From JBFLYN01 sp040756655 (GTDB taxonomy: Bacteria > Bacillota > Sulfobacillia > UBA8153), in assembly GCA_040756655.1 (NCBI GenBank), contig JBFLYN010000033.1:1-38979 (forward strand): DNA of 38,979 nucleotides. The letters run 5' to 3'. The position numbers and the translations under genes were made by a program. Every line of letters starts with the position of its first letter. Within the stretch, counting starts at the first letter, position 1. The notes below the pieces were generated by a model that searched no databases, was not told the origin of the DNA, and was given only the letters and a program-made list of their open reading frames with translations. Shown here piece after piece: positions 8,333 through 16,884 of this stretch.

Positions 8333-9702
8333 CACTTCTTCCCCCCCACCACCACGTTCCTGATGCGAATGTGGGGCGCCCACTCGCTGGTGGGCAGGGG
8401 ACCCTGGTTGCCCTTGCCACAGCCGCCCGCCGACTCGTGCGGTGTAAAGTCGCATCCCACCATATCGATGTTGCGCAGGGTCGCAAAGACGTTACCGGTC
8501 AAGTTCACATCACGCACCGGCTCAGCCAGCCGGCCATCGCGGATCATGTATGCCTCACCGGCGCTGAAGGTGAACATCTCCCCGTTGGTCTGCCCTCCAA
8601 AAGAAGACACCACGTAAAGACCCAGTTTGACCCCTTCGAGCATATCGTCGAAGGTGGCCTCCCCCGCTTCGATGCACGTATTGCGCATGCGGCAGATGGG
8701 CGGGAAGCGGTAGTCCAGGGCGCGTGCGTTGCCGGTGGGACGCTCGCCCATGCGTCCAGCGGTCCGGCGGCTGTGCAGGCGCCCAACCAGGACCCCCTCC
8801 CGGATCAGGTAGGTTTTCTCCGTGGGCACGCCCTCGTCGTCGTATCTCAGGTAGCCGCGGGCGCCGGGGTCCTGACCCGAGTCGTAGATGCTGAGAATAG
8901 GAAGGCCAAACTGGGTGCCAAGAGTCATGACCTGGGCCAGGCTCGGGTTCTCCGAGACATCGTCTCCTTCGGACAGGTGCCCGAAGGCTTCGTGTGCAAA
9001 GATCCCGGCCAGCCGGGGATCACAAATCACCGTGTACTCGCCTCCGGTGACCACCGGCGCGTCCAGCAGATCCACAGCCTTCCGGCAGGCCTCCCGGACC
9101 TTTCCCTCCAGGCCTTCGGCCACTCCAAAATCCCGGGATGAGCCAAACCCCACGCGCCCCATCTGCGTGTTGCCGCCCCGGGTGGCCATGGCCGTGATGC
9201 TCCCGGATAGGTCCAGCTTCTCTTGCTCGATGTAAGTGCCCTCGGAGCTGGCAAAGTACAGCCGGGTGTGCTTGTCATTGTAGCTTACATTAGAACTCTG
9301 GATGGGGCGACCGTAAGACAGGATAATGTCGTTATAGCTACCCATCAACGCCATCTTGTCGGCAAGGGTAAGCTGGCGCGGGTCCTTTACCACGTCCAGG
9401 GTCACGTAGTCTTCCACCACCGGCACGCTGGCCAGGCGGCAGCCTTCCGTGTGCGCGCTCAAGCGCGCTTGGGCGCACGCCAGCTGGAGCCTGCTTTCCA
9501 GGTCCTCAAGCTCGTTGAAGGAAACGAATCCCCATCCTCCGTTCACCAGTGCCCGGATGTTCCCGCCAAATTCGATGGACTTCCCAACGTGGTCCAGTTC
9601 CCGGCCCTTGAAGCCGAGCCTGGTCACATGGCTCTCTTCTACACGCACTTCCAGGTAATCGGCTCCTCCGGATTGCACCAAGGTCTTTAACAGGTCTTTC
9701 AA
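8332..9702 (-). CDS. tldD: TldD metalloprotease
   Basis: The catalytic subunit of the TldD/TldE protease, 456 residues. The zinc site is HEAFGH followed by the acidic SEGDD, and GDPGARGYLRYDDEGV-type and RPTGNARALDYRF segments are also typical. I chose the TTG at 9702 because AAGGGGGG lies just upstream and because the protein then begins at the family-typical LKDLLKTLVQSGGADYLEV; the frame is open upstream but the extra ~148 residues are Arg/Pro-rich and non-homologous. It is the first gene of a two-gene operon with pmbA. Two inverted repeats sit in its leader (9717-9753). Confidence 0.93.
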   Translation of the reverse strand: MKDLLKTLVQSGGADYLEVRVEESHVTRLGFKGRELDHVGKSIEFGGNIRALVNGGWGFVSFNELEDLESRLQLACAQARLSAHTEGCRLASVPVVEDYVTLDVVKDPRQLTLADKMALMGSYNDIILSYGRPIQSSNVSYNDKHTRLYFASSEGTYIEQEKLDLSGSITAMATRGGNTQMGRVGFGSSRDFGVAEGLEGKVREACRKAVDLLDAPVVTGGEYTVICDPRLAGIFAHEAFGHLSEGDDVSENPSLAQVMTLGTQFGLPILSIYDSGQDPGARGYLRYDDEGVPTEKTYLIREGVLVGRLHSRRTAGRMGERPTGNARALDYRFPPICRMRNTCIEAGEATFDDMLEGVKLGLYVVSSFGGQTNGEMFTFSAGEAYMIRDGRLAEPVRDVNLTGNVFATLRNIDMVGCDFTPHESAGGCGKGNQGPLPTSEWAPHIRIRNVVVGGKK

Positions 9703-9716
9703 GGGATCCCCCCCTT

Positions 9717-9753
9717 CTAGGCTCCTAGCTGCCCAGGGATATTCGCCCTGGGC
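9717..9753. promoter_or_regulatory. Paired inverted repeats between tldD and the histidine kinase
   Basis: Two adjacent dyads lie in the intergenic region between divergent genes. CTAGG-ct-CCTAG spans 9717-9728, and GCCCAGGG-7-CCCTGGGC spans 9731-9753 with a perfect 8-bp stem. They are 15 to 51 bases upstream of the tldD start. They may form leader hairpins in tldD mRNA or serve as an operator; no T-tract follows on either strand, so a terminator is unlikely. Confidence 0.45.
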
Positions 9754-9844
9754 CGTCCATTTTCCTCCATGAGGGGGAGAAACCGGATCAGGCTGCAAGT
9801 ACCACGGGATATTCTGGCAAATTATAGCAGGGAAGCTGGAGGAT

Positions 9845-11248
9845 TTGCCGCCAAGCCCGCAGAAGCAAAAGAAAAACAATGCGCGATCCACCGACGCGGG
9901 GGGCGATACCTTGCGCGAGCACAGCGCCCGGTTGGGCTTCCTGGCCTGGATAGTAGCGATCCTGGTGGCCCTACCTCTTTGTGCAGCCGGTCTGGTAGTG
10001 GCCAGGCCCGATCCCGCCAGTTTGGTCCACCTATTACCCAGCAAGTCTTCTGCCCGAACCTCTATGCCCGGCGACCAAAAACAACAGCGCCGGGACACCG
10101 GCCCCGCAGTCCTGTTGATCCTTGGTACCCTCGCGCCCTCGGGCAACTACCGCCGTCTCCGCCCGCGGCGAGAGCCCGTGCCAAGACCAGCCGGTCGACC
10201 GTACCGGAACGAGGGCATGTTTCCGCTGGATGCATGCCCCCTGGCTGCCTGCTTGGCGGACCACAACGGCCGGATCCTTTCCCTGAACCGGCGGGCTCGC
10301 TTGGACCTTGAGCGCTTCCAGGCCGGCCACGTCACTGATCTAGGAGAGCTGATGCGGGGTCTGCCTGACGCCGCTGATGTCGTAAGCACCTGGAACGCCC
10401 GCGAACCGATCACCGCCAAGGGCATGTTCAGCTTCCCGGCCGGGCCACGGCTACTCACCTACACCGTGGTTCCGGTGGCCCACTGCGGGGAACCTGAAGC
10501 CGCGCTCGTGTTCTGGGAGGACATCACCGATCAACAGGCTTTGTACAAATCGCCAGATCATGTGGCCCCCCCGGACCTGGCGGGCGGGTTGATCTCTGCA
10601 GTGGCGCACAACATAAAGAATCCCCTGGCTGCCATCAAGGGAGCCACGGAGCTGGACCGGGTCCGGCCGGATTGCGCCTCCCGGCGCGACCTCATGGATG
10701 TCATCAGGAAGTGCTCCGAACGCATCGAGAAGCTTTGTCATTCCTTATTGCATTTTGCCGGCGGGCACATGGTGCAGATGGTTGATGGGTGGCTGCCCGA
10801 GACCCTTGAAGCCGTGGCCCAACTAGTGGAGTTTTCTGCCCGGAGCCAGGGAGTAACCGTCACCTTGGAGATCGACCGGGAAACGCCTAGATCCCGGTTT
10901 GATCCGGTACTGCTGGAACAGGTGTTTCTAAACCTGGTCACTAATGCTCTGGAGGCCATGCCCGCTGGCGGCCGGCTCACGCTGGGAGCCGGATGCGGTG
11001 CCTCGGGCGGAGCGCGGGCCTGGGTCCGGGACACAGGAGACGGCATCCCACTGGACGTCGCCAAACGGATGTTCCTACCTTTTTTCACCACTAAGGCGGG
11101 GGGCACCGGGCTGGGACTGGCCCTATCGCACCGCATCGTCACCGAAGTGCACCGGGGACGTCTGTGGTTTACCACCAGGCCGGGTGCCGGCACTGTCTTC
11201 TATGTGGAGCTGGCTCCCGCACTGGAACACCCGGCAGGTGTCGAATAG
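9845..11248 (+). CDS. Membrane sensor histidine kinase, orphan
   Basis: This 467-residue product has one clear transmembrane segment (~residues 30-52), a weak second hydrophobic stretch (~88-98), a PAS-like domain (~125-230, CLADHNGRILSLNRRA to FWEDITD) and a complete kinase core. The H-box is SAVAHNIKNPLAAIKG with phospho-acceptor His near 255. The N-box is EQVFLNLVTNALEAMP, G1 is VRDTGDGIP, the F-box FLPFFTTK and G2 GGTGLGLALS. No response regulator lies beside it. The start is uncertain: TTG 9845 has GGAGG only two bases away, and TTG 9911 or ATG 10217 are alternatives. Residues 53-120 are unusually Arg/Pro-rich. Confidence 0.85.
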   Translation: MPPSPQKQKKNNARSTDAGGDTLREHSARLGFLAWIVAILVALPLCAAGLVVARPDPASLVHLLPSKSSARTSMPGDQKQQRRDTGPAVLLILGTLAPSGNYRRLRPRREPVPRPAGRPYRNEGMFPLDACPLAACLADHNGRILSLNRRARLDLERFQAGHVTDLGELMRGLPDAADVVSTWNAREPITAKGMFSFPAGPRLLTYTVVPVAHCGEPEAALVFWEDITDQQALYKSPDHVAPPDLAGGLISAVAHNIKNPLAAIKGATELDRVRPDCASRRDLMDVIRKCSERIEKLCHSLLHFAGGHMVQMVDGWLPETLEAVAQLVEFSARSQGVTVTLEIDRETPRSRFDPVLLEQVFLNLVTNALEAMPAGGRLTLGAGCGASGGARAWVRDTGDGIPLDVAKRMFLPFFTTKAGGTGLGLALSHRIVTEVHRGRLWFTTRPGAGTVFYVELAPALEHPAGVE

Positions 11249-11254
11249 GTAGCT

Positions 11255-11605
11255 CTACCCGCGGTCGTGGCCCCAGCCCAGGCCCACCACGCCATAGGCA
11301 CTGGCCCCCACCAGCACCACGGAGAACAGCGGGTTCCCACCGGTGGCCACCCACCGCCAGGCCAGGAGCAGGGAGGCGGCTCCGAGGAAGAGCAGGGCCT
11401 TCCATGGCGACCGCTCCAACCGCGGGGTGGCCAGCCCGGCGTGAATCCACCCGGCGGCCAGGAGAAGCGCCGTCCCGGCCAGGAACTTGGCCCCCCGTGG
11501 CCCCGGCAGGATTTGGGGAAGTTGCGCAAAAGTGCTGGCAGCCAGCGTCACGCCAAGGAGGAGCATCACTCTCCCGGCGGTGCGGCGCCCGATATTCGGT
11601 CTCAT
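11255..11605 (-). CDS. Small hypothetical membrane protein
   Basis: The 116-residue product has four hydrophobic stretches: VMLLLGVTLAASTFAQL, FLAGTALLLAAGWIHAGLA, ALLFLGAASLLLAWRWVA and VVLVGASAYGVVGLGWG. It converges on the histidine kinase gene with only six bases between the stops. No family recognised. Continuous hydrophobic patterning in this frame, and not in the overlapping frames, supports it being a real gene. Confidence 0.6.
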   Translation of the reverse strand: MRPNIGRRTAGRVMLLLGVTLAASTFAQLPQILPGPRGAKFLAGTALLLAAGWIHAGLATPRLERSPWKALLFLGAASLLLAWRWVATGGNPLFSVVLVGASAYGVVGLGWGHDRG

Positions 11606-11812
11606 GGCAGAGCCCTCCCACCAATAGGAATCTCAGCCCCAATTTAGCCGGACCGCGGCAGGTTTCCTGCCTTCGCCAGCGAACAACAAAAATCTCCCGC
11701 CTTTGTCACTGAGCTGGAAGGAAATCACGGGCTTGACCACGAATTCCATGCCTCACGCAAGGGCTTTTCTTCCAGGCATCACAGAAACAAACTAGTCAGG
11801 GGATGGGTGATC

Positions 11813-12868
11813 ATGCGGAGAAACCGTAGCGGGTGGGCTTTCTATGCTGCCCTGTTGACTATGCTCATGCTAGTGCTTGCCGGCACAGCCGGGGTCGCCC
11901 TGGCCAACCAAGTCAAGCACGTAGTCCAGAGCGGCGATACCCTGTACTCTCTTGCCCGCCGTTACGGAGTGTCCGTGGACGCCCTGATCCAGGTGAACAA
12001 CATCAAAAACCCGGACAGACTGTCCATTGGCATGGAGCTCCTGGTACCTTCCCGCATCACCGTCCACGAGGTTGCCAAGGGTGACACTCTCTTCGAAATC
12101 GCCCGCAAGTATGGCGTGGAAGTGAAAACTCTGACCGAGGCCAATGGTATCACCAACCCGAACCTGTTGCGCATCGGGCAGCGCCTGATCATCCCCGGCA
12201 CGGGCCCGGAAGCTCCTGCCGAGGTAGTGGTGGCCCACGTGGTCAGCAGGTCCACCGCACCCCCTCCCACCGAGGGTGATGCCACTGAAGCCTCCACCAC
12301 CCACATTGTGGTAAAGGGCGACACCCTGTGGAGTCTTGGCCAGCGGTACGGCACCACTCCGCAGGCCATAGCCGCGGCCAGCGGCATCACCGTAGCTTCC
12401 GTGCTGCGGGTTGGCCAAAAGTTGACCATTCCCGGCGAGGGCGTCGAGTTCAGGGGAGCACAGGCCATCCCCTGGAAGGATGTGCATCGCATATTCAGGG
12501 TGGGGACCGTGGCCCGGGTCACCGACGTCAAGACCGGCCTCCAGTTCCAGATCGTCCGGCGCGGCGGGACCAACCACGCCGACTGCGAACCCTGGACGGC
12601 CAGCGACAGCGCCGTGATGAAGCGCATCTGGGGTGGTTGGAGTTGGGATCGCCGGGCCATCGTGGTGGAATTCGACGGCTATCGCATTGCCGCGTCCATG
12701 CATGCCATGCCTCACGGCGGCCAGGGTATCACCAACAACCAGTTTCCGGGCCACTTCTGCGTGCATTTCCTGAACAGCATGACCCACGGTAGCTCGTACA
12801 CGGCGTCGGGGATTCCCCAAAAGGATCCACAGCACCAGGCCATGGTAAGAGCCGCGGTGGGACAGTAA
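11813..12868 (+). CDS. Secreted triple-LysM protein with a conserved C-terminal domain
   Basis: After a signal peptide (cleavage probably after GVALA, ~residue 31), three LysM peptidoglycan-binding repeats follow. They begin at HVVQSGDTLYSLARRYGV, HEVAKGDTLFEIARKYGV and HIVVKGDTLWSLGQRYGT; the second and third are joined by a Pro/Thr-rich linker. The last ~135 residues form a separate globular domain with many His and Cys residues (GGTNHADCEPWTA, AASMHAMPHGG, FPGHFCVHFLNSMTHG), also found in other Firmicute LysM proteins and likely a cell-wall enzyme or metal-binding domain. ATG 11813 has AGGGG at good spacing; GTG 11807 is an alternative. A terminator follows, so it is probably monocistronic. 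Confidence 0.85.
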   Translation: MRRNRSGWAFYAALLTMLMLVLAGTAGVALANQVKHVVQSGDTLYSLARRYGVSVDALIQVNNIKNPDRLSIGMELLVPSRITVHEVAKGDTLFEIARKYGVEVKTLTEANGITNPNLLRIGQRLIIPGTGPEAPAEVVVAHVVSRSTAPPPTEGDATEASTTHIVVKGDTLWSLGQRYGTTPQAIAAASGITVASVLRVGQKLTIPGEGVEFRGAQAIPWKDVHRIFRVGTVARVTDVKTGLQFQIVRRGGTNHADCEPWTASDSAVMKRIWGGWSWDRRAIVVEFDGYRIAASMHAMPHGGQGITNNQFPGHFCVHFLNSMTHGSSYTASGIPQKDPQHQAMVRAAVGQ

Positions 12869-12884
12869 ATCCGGCCAAGGATGA

Positions 12885-12917
12885 GGCCCGGAGCCGATAA
12901 GGCCCGGGCTTTTTTCC
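12885..12917 (+). terminator. Rho-independent terminator after the LysM gene
   Basis: GCCCGG (12886-12891) pairs with CCGGGC (12904-12909) across a twelve-base loop and is followed directly by a run of six T. It lies 17 bases after the stop of the LysM gene and faces the convergent creatininase gene. Confidence 0.75.
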
Positions 12918-12966
12918 TGGTACCGGCTGCTCTACTGTGGCCAGCTGCGGCACGTGCAGCACTGGG

Positions 12967-13734
12967 CTATCCCTGCAGGGCCGCGATCAAGGCAAGGACG
13001 TTCTCCACCAGGGCATCCAACATGACCCGCCCCTTGGCCACCGTGGCCATGGTAGGGTCTCCGATCTGACCTTCCGAAGTAAGCTGGCGCCAGTCGTCCG
13101 CAGTCGGGCGGAAGAGCACCTGGTCATCAACGGAGCGATAGTCCAGCCTGACCAGGTGGCTCCAGGCCGGCGGGATCACTGCCTTGGCCTTCTCGAGATG
13201 AACCAGGTCCTGGCGTGCCACCAGCATCTGCGAAGTTTCCACCTCGTCGGCATGGTACAGGGTACCCGATGCACAGGCCCGCAGGGTAGCTTCCCTGGCC
13301 ATGAGCACCAGGTCAACCACCCACAGCCTCACATCAGGCAGCTCCAGCTGGATGGCATCTGCAGCAGAGAGTAGCACCGGGTTATTCCCGGATGTATGGC
13401 CGTTCAGAGCTATGAAGTGCCGGAAGCCATGACGCCTAAGGCTCCGGCAGACATCGGCCACCAGCTCCATCATGGTCTTGGGGCTGATGGAGATGGTCCC
13501 GGGAAACCCCATGTGCCACTCGCACGGAGAAAACCAGATGGGCGGCGCCGCTGGTACGCCACTCCGCCTGGCGATCTCCTCGGCGGCATACATGGGAATG
13601 TAGGTATCCACCCCCAAGGGCAAATGGGGTCCGTGCTGTTCGGTGGCGCCTATCGGGAGCAGGATGATATTGGTCCGCTTCAGCACTTCCTGCACCTGTG
13701 GCCAGCTCATCTCCTGCAGCCATACGCGGTCCAT
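12967..13734 (-). CDS. Creatininase-family amidohydrolase
   Basis: The 255-residue product matches the creatinine amidohydrolase family in length and motifs. GATEQHGPHLPLGVDT supplies Glu, His and Asp metal ligands, ALNGHTSGN lies in the middle, and HADEVETSQML supplies a further His and Glu. Family members hydrolyse cyclic amides, formamides or peptide-like bonds using two metal ions, so the reaction here is probably amide or lactam hydrolysis of an unknown compound. It is the last gene of the ten-gene por-acd-dct cluster, 72 bases after dctM in the same direction, suggesting it acts on the imported compound or a product. True creatinine use is not implied. Confidence 0.88.
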   Translation of the reverse strand: MDRVWLQEMSWPQVQEVLKRTNIILLPIGATEQHGPHLPLGVDTYIPMYAAEEIARRSGVPAAPPIWFSPCEWHMGFPGTISISPKTMMELVADVCRSLRRHGFRHFIALNGHTSGNNPVLLSAADAIQLELPDVRLWVVDLVLMAREATLRACASGTLYHADEVETSQMLVARQDLVHLEKAKAVIPPAWSHLVRLDYRSVDDQVLFRPTADDWRQLTSEGQIGDPTMATVAKGRVMLDALVENVLALIAALQG

Positions 13735-13806
13735 CCCTTGGATCAGCCCTCCTGTATTCTTGGTCCGGTCCGGTAGGATCGCCGGCCAGGCCCGGCATGC
13801 AAGGGG

Positions 13807-15129
13807 TCATCCCAGCAGCAGTCTTGGTAACCACAATGCAAGCATGGGGAATGCGATAACCAGAAGTATTGTAATGGCATCGCATAGCAAAAACGGCAAA
13901 GCCGAGCTGTAAAGGTCTCTCATGGTGGTCCCCAGGGGCGCTACTCCCTTCATCACAAAAAGGAGCAACCCAAAAGGCGGGGTTGTCAGGCCTATCTGTA
14001 GGCTGATGAGCATGATAACTCCAAACCAGACCGGGTCAAACCCGAGATGGCGTGCTACCGGCACAAAGATCGGAGTAGTCACCATCATGATGGGGACAGA
14101 TTCCATAAAGCACCCGAGGAACAGGACTACCAGAATCATGATGAACAACAGTCCTAGTGGCGGCAAGTTGAGCCCCACTGCATAGGTGGTAATGGTGCGG
14201 GTCACCCCGGAATAGCCCAGTAACTGGCTGAAGATCTGGGAGCCGCCGATGATCAGCAGGGTCATGGCAGAAATGGTTACGGTTCCCTTGAGAGCATCCA
14301 CCATCACCTGGCGGCTGAGGCGGCCGTAGCAGGCGGTCACTACTACCGTCCCGAAGGCCCCCAGCGCAGCTGCTTCAGTGGGGGTGGCCATGCCGAGGAT
14401 GAAAACGCCCGTGACCAGGAACACGATGATGCTAAGTGGCATCAGGTCGGCCACAAAGAGCCGTAGTTTCTCTTTGGCCGGGATGGGCGTAACCTCGTAA
14501 GGAGGAGCCAGGGAGGGGTTAAGCTTCACTCTCAGCAGGACTTGGACAGAGTAGTTGAACGCCATGATGAAACCCGGGATGGCGCCGGCCACCAGCAACC
14601 TGCCAATGGGCACCTCGGCCGTGGTTCCATAGATGATGGCCAGAGAGCTGGGCGGGATGATCATGGCGAGCCCACCGGAAGCCAGAATAGGGCCCAGGGA
14701 CAGCGCTTTGCTGTACCCCCGCTTGGTCATCTCCGGCACCAAGGTGGAGCCGAGAAGGGCCGTGCTGGCCATGGTCGAGCCGCTGAGGAGGCCGAAAAGA
14801 GCACCACCCCCGGTGGCCAGCAGGCTGAGTCTGGCAGGGATCCGGCCTACGATCTTGGAGAGAGCATCCAGGCTTTTCATGGCCAGTCCCGAGACCAGCA
14901 TGACCTCCCCCATGAATACAAACAAAGGCACTGGAGCCAAGGTAAAGATGGCGATGGAATCAAAAAGGCTCAACACCGTCATGTAGGGTCCGATAGGCGA
15001 ACCGATAAAGACGATGGACGCAGCCAGCATAACGAAAATGAAAGTAAATGCTACGGGCAGGCCAAGGGCAAGCAGCACTATGAAAGGTACTCCCATTACC
15101 AGCGCTCCGTGATACCACTGCAAACTCAT
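13807..15129 (-). CDS. dctM: TRAP transporter large permease (DctM)
   Basis: About 440 residues with roughly twelve hydrophobic segments, consistent with the large membrane subunit of a tripartite ATP-independent periplasmic (TRAP) transporter. Family features include FMGEVMLVSGLAMKSLDAL, GGGALFGLLSGSTMASTALLG, MIIPPSSLAIIYGTTAEVPIG and LFLGCFMESVPIMMVTTPIF. It uses a sodium or proton gradient to import organic acids delivered by DctP. ATG 15129 starts at MSLQWYHG with GGGAGGG upstream; a TTG at 15150 in the same frame is an alternative. It follows dctQ by about 48 bases. Confidence 0.93.
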   Translation of the reverse strand: MSLQWYHGALVMGVPFIVLLALGLPVAFTFIFVMLAASIVFIGSPIGPYMTVLSLFDSIAIFTLAPVPLFVFMGEVMLVSGLAMKSLDALSKIVGRIPARLSLLATGGGALFGLLSGSTMASTALLGSTLVPEMTKRGYSKALSLGPILASGGLAMIIPPSSLAIIYGTTAEVPIGRLLVAGAIPGFIMAFNYSVQVLLRVKLNPSLAPPYEVTPIPAKEKLRLFVADLMPLSIIVFLVTGVFILGMATPTEAAALGAFGTVVVTACYGRLSRQVMVDALKGTVTISAMTLLIIGGSQIFSQLLGYSGVTRTITTYAVGLNLPPLGLLFIMILVVLFLGCFMESVPIMMVTTPIFVPVARHLGFDPVWFGVIMLISLQIGLTTPPFGLLLFVMKGVAPLGTTMRDLYSSALPFLLCDAITILLVIAFPMLALWLPRLLLG

Positions 15130-15176
15130 GCCCTCCCATCCGGCTCCCAAGTTGAGGCTTTCTGCCCTGTGCCTTG

Positions 15177-15734
15177 CTACACAGGGTTACTACCGCCGTC
15201 AGTGCCCCGACTCGTTTGGCCGGGAGCAATGCACTTACCGATCTTGATCACAAACTGCAACATGCATAGCAGCATGACAACAGGGATTACGGAGAGTGGC
15301 AGGTACTTGGGCACGGGCATGACTTTCACGCTCAAGGTGCCCCTGACGTAATTCTCATGGGTCGCCAAGAGCCCGTAGTAAAACAGGACAGCGGTGACCA
15401 GGAGCCCGAGGATGTTACTGACGATTGCCAGCTTCTGTTTGGTCTTCTCACGCAGCACCTGTAACAGCACATCGACCTGCACGTGCGCGTCCTTTTTCAG
15501 AACCCAGGGAGTCGCCAGCATCACGGCGACGTAGATGAAGTACTCCCCCAGTTCAGTGGTCCACGCCACCGAAAGCCCGAAGTAGTAACGCATGACCACC
15601 GAGACGCTGATGAGCAATACGAGGGCACTCAACAGCACAGCGCTGACCACCGCCATGCTCGCGGTGATGAAATCAACAACCCGGACAAACACGCTTCCCG
15701 CCTTCCGGCACCAAGGTGGTACAGTCACAGACAC
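15177..15734 (-). CDS. dctQ: TRAP transporter small permease (DctQ)
   Basis: The 185-residue product has four transmembrane segments and the DctQ hallmarks VVMRYYFGLSVAWTTELGEY and VLKKDAHVQVDVL. GTG 15734 follows GGGAGAGGG at suitable spacing. It pairs with DctM to form the membrane part of the TRAP importer. The gap of about 105 bases to dctP is the longest between members of the dct set and contains a GC-rich hairpin. Confidence 0.9.
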   Translation of the reverse strand: MSVTVPPWCRKAGSVFVRVVDFITASMAVVSAVLLSALVLLISVSVVMRYYFGLSVAWTTELGEYFIYVAVMLATPWVLKKDAHVQVDVLLQVLREKTKQKLAIVSNILGLLVTAVLFYYGLLATHENYVRGTLSVKVMPVPKYLPLSVIPVVMLLCMLQFVIKIGKCIAPGQTSRGTDGGSNPV

Positions 15735-15799
15735 GTTAGCCCTCTCCCCTTCGCCCAGGCATTCTGCCAGTGGTCCGGCTCTCCCGGCCGCAGGCTGCA

Positions 15800-15827
15800 G
15801 GGCGGGAACTGCTCCCAGCTCCCGCCC
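15800..15827. promoter_or_regulatory. GC-rich hairpin between dctP and dctQ
   Basis: GGGCGGGA (15800-15807) pairs with TCCCGCCC (15820-15827) across a twelve-base loop, 13 bases after the dctP stop in transcription order. There is no T-tract, so it is more likely to stabilise the dctP transcript or attenuate downstream expression than to end transcription. Excess binding protein over permease is common in such systems. Confidence 0.45.
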
Positions 15828-15839
15828 CGCGAGCCGTGT

Positions 15840-16847
15840 CTACTTCGGAGTCGTCAGTTCCTTGAGTTTGGGACCGTTGACCGGGTCTTTGTCTATGACG
15901 TCCTTCCAGCCAGCATCAAAAGCCATGGTGGTGAACTTCTTGGCCTCGGCGTCGCTGAGCTTGATGATGGTCATCCCTTGCGCCTGGATGCCCTTGGTTT
16001 CTTCGTCCACTAGCTGCCTTAGTTTTTCGTAAGTGGCGCGTTCTGAGTTCTTGGCGATGGTCTCCAGTTCCTTGCGGATGTCCTCGGGCAGGTTCTTCCA
16101 AGTGTCAAGGTTGAAGAACAGGCCAATGCCCACCGGGTAAAAACCTGGGTCAATACGGTACTTGGTCACTGCAGCCCATCCATATCCGAGCACTCCCAGG
16201 GTCGGCCAGCCGAACCCGTCCACCGTCTTACGCTCCATGGCGGTGTAGATATCGCCAGGAGCCATGGACACCGGTCCTGCGCCCAGCGCTTTTAGGAATG
16301 GCACGTAGACCGGTGCCGTGCGGATGGACTTGCCTCTGAAGTCCTCAATGGTGGTAACCGGGAAGTTGGTGTACAGCTGGTACAGGTACCCGTCGCTGGC
16401 GTGTTTGCCCAGGTAGACCAGGTTCATCTTCTTTTCAAACTCGGCACGGAGCAAAGCATACACTCCATTTTCCCGCTCTTCCCAGGGCTTAATGCGGCTC
16501 AGGTGCAGAGTCTCGGCGATGGGCAGGAAGTTCTTGGCGTAGTTGCCGGGCAGGTGCCCGATGTCAAACACGCCCTTGCTCAGCATCTCAAACTGGTCAA
16601 AACTACCGATGATTTCCGGTCCACCCAGGTACTTGATCTCCAGCCGGTCCCCAAGCTTCTGGGTGACCTCGTCCAGGAACGTAAACAGTCCTAAATGCTC
16701 AACCGAGGTCTGGGGCCACGGGGTAACCACTCGCAAGACGATCTTGACCGCGGGCTTCTGCTCCGCCGGCTTGGGACTCCCACAGCCAGCAACTAGAAGC
16801 GCCAGTAGTACTAGAATCAACGTGGTAGCAAGCAACCTTCTTGACAC
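15840..16847 (-). CDS. dctP: TRAP transporter substrate-binding lipoprotein (DctP)
   Basis: The 335-residue product carries a lipoprotein signal, LLALLVAGC with the lipidated Cys near residue 22, followed by GSPKPAEQKP. The mature domain has the DctP fold features FRGKSIRTAPVYVPFLKALG and DGFGWPTLGVLGYGWAAV, where the first Arg usually pairs with a substrate carboxylate. As a lipoprotein it is anchored outside the membrane, as expected in a Gram-positive cell or one lacking free periplasmic protein. The ligand cannot be read from the sequence. GTG 16847 has AAGGGGG upstream. Confidence 0.92.
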   Translation of the reverse strand: MSRRLLATTLILVLLALLVAGCGSPKPAEQKPAVKIVLRVVTPWPQTSVEHLGLFTFLDEVTQKLGDRLEIKYLGGPEIIGSFDQFEMLSKGVFDIGHLPGNYAKNFLPIAETLHLSRIKPWEERENGVYALLRAEFEKKMNLVYLGKHASDGYLYQLYTNFPVTTIEDFRGKSIRTAPVYVPFLKALGAGPVSMAPGDIYTAMERKTVDGFGWPTLGVLGYGWAAVTKYRIDPGFYPVGIGLFFNLDTWKNLPEDIRKELETIAKNSERATYEKLRQLVDEETKGIQAQGMTIIKLSDAEAKKFTTMAFDAGWKDVIDKDPVNGPKLKELTTPK

Positions 16848-16884
16848 CGACGTACCCCCTTCTCTGTTCTAGTCTTGGAAACCA

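Noticed and set aside
7022..9702. RiPP maturation locus around tldD/pmbA
   Set aside because: No precursor peptide, YcaO, radical SAM or dedicated transporter is linked; the pair looks like the housekeeping protease.
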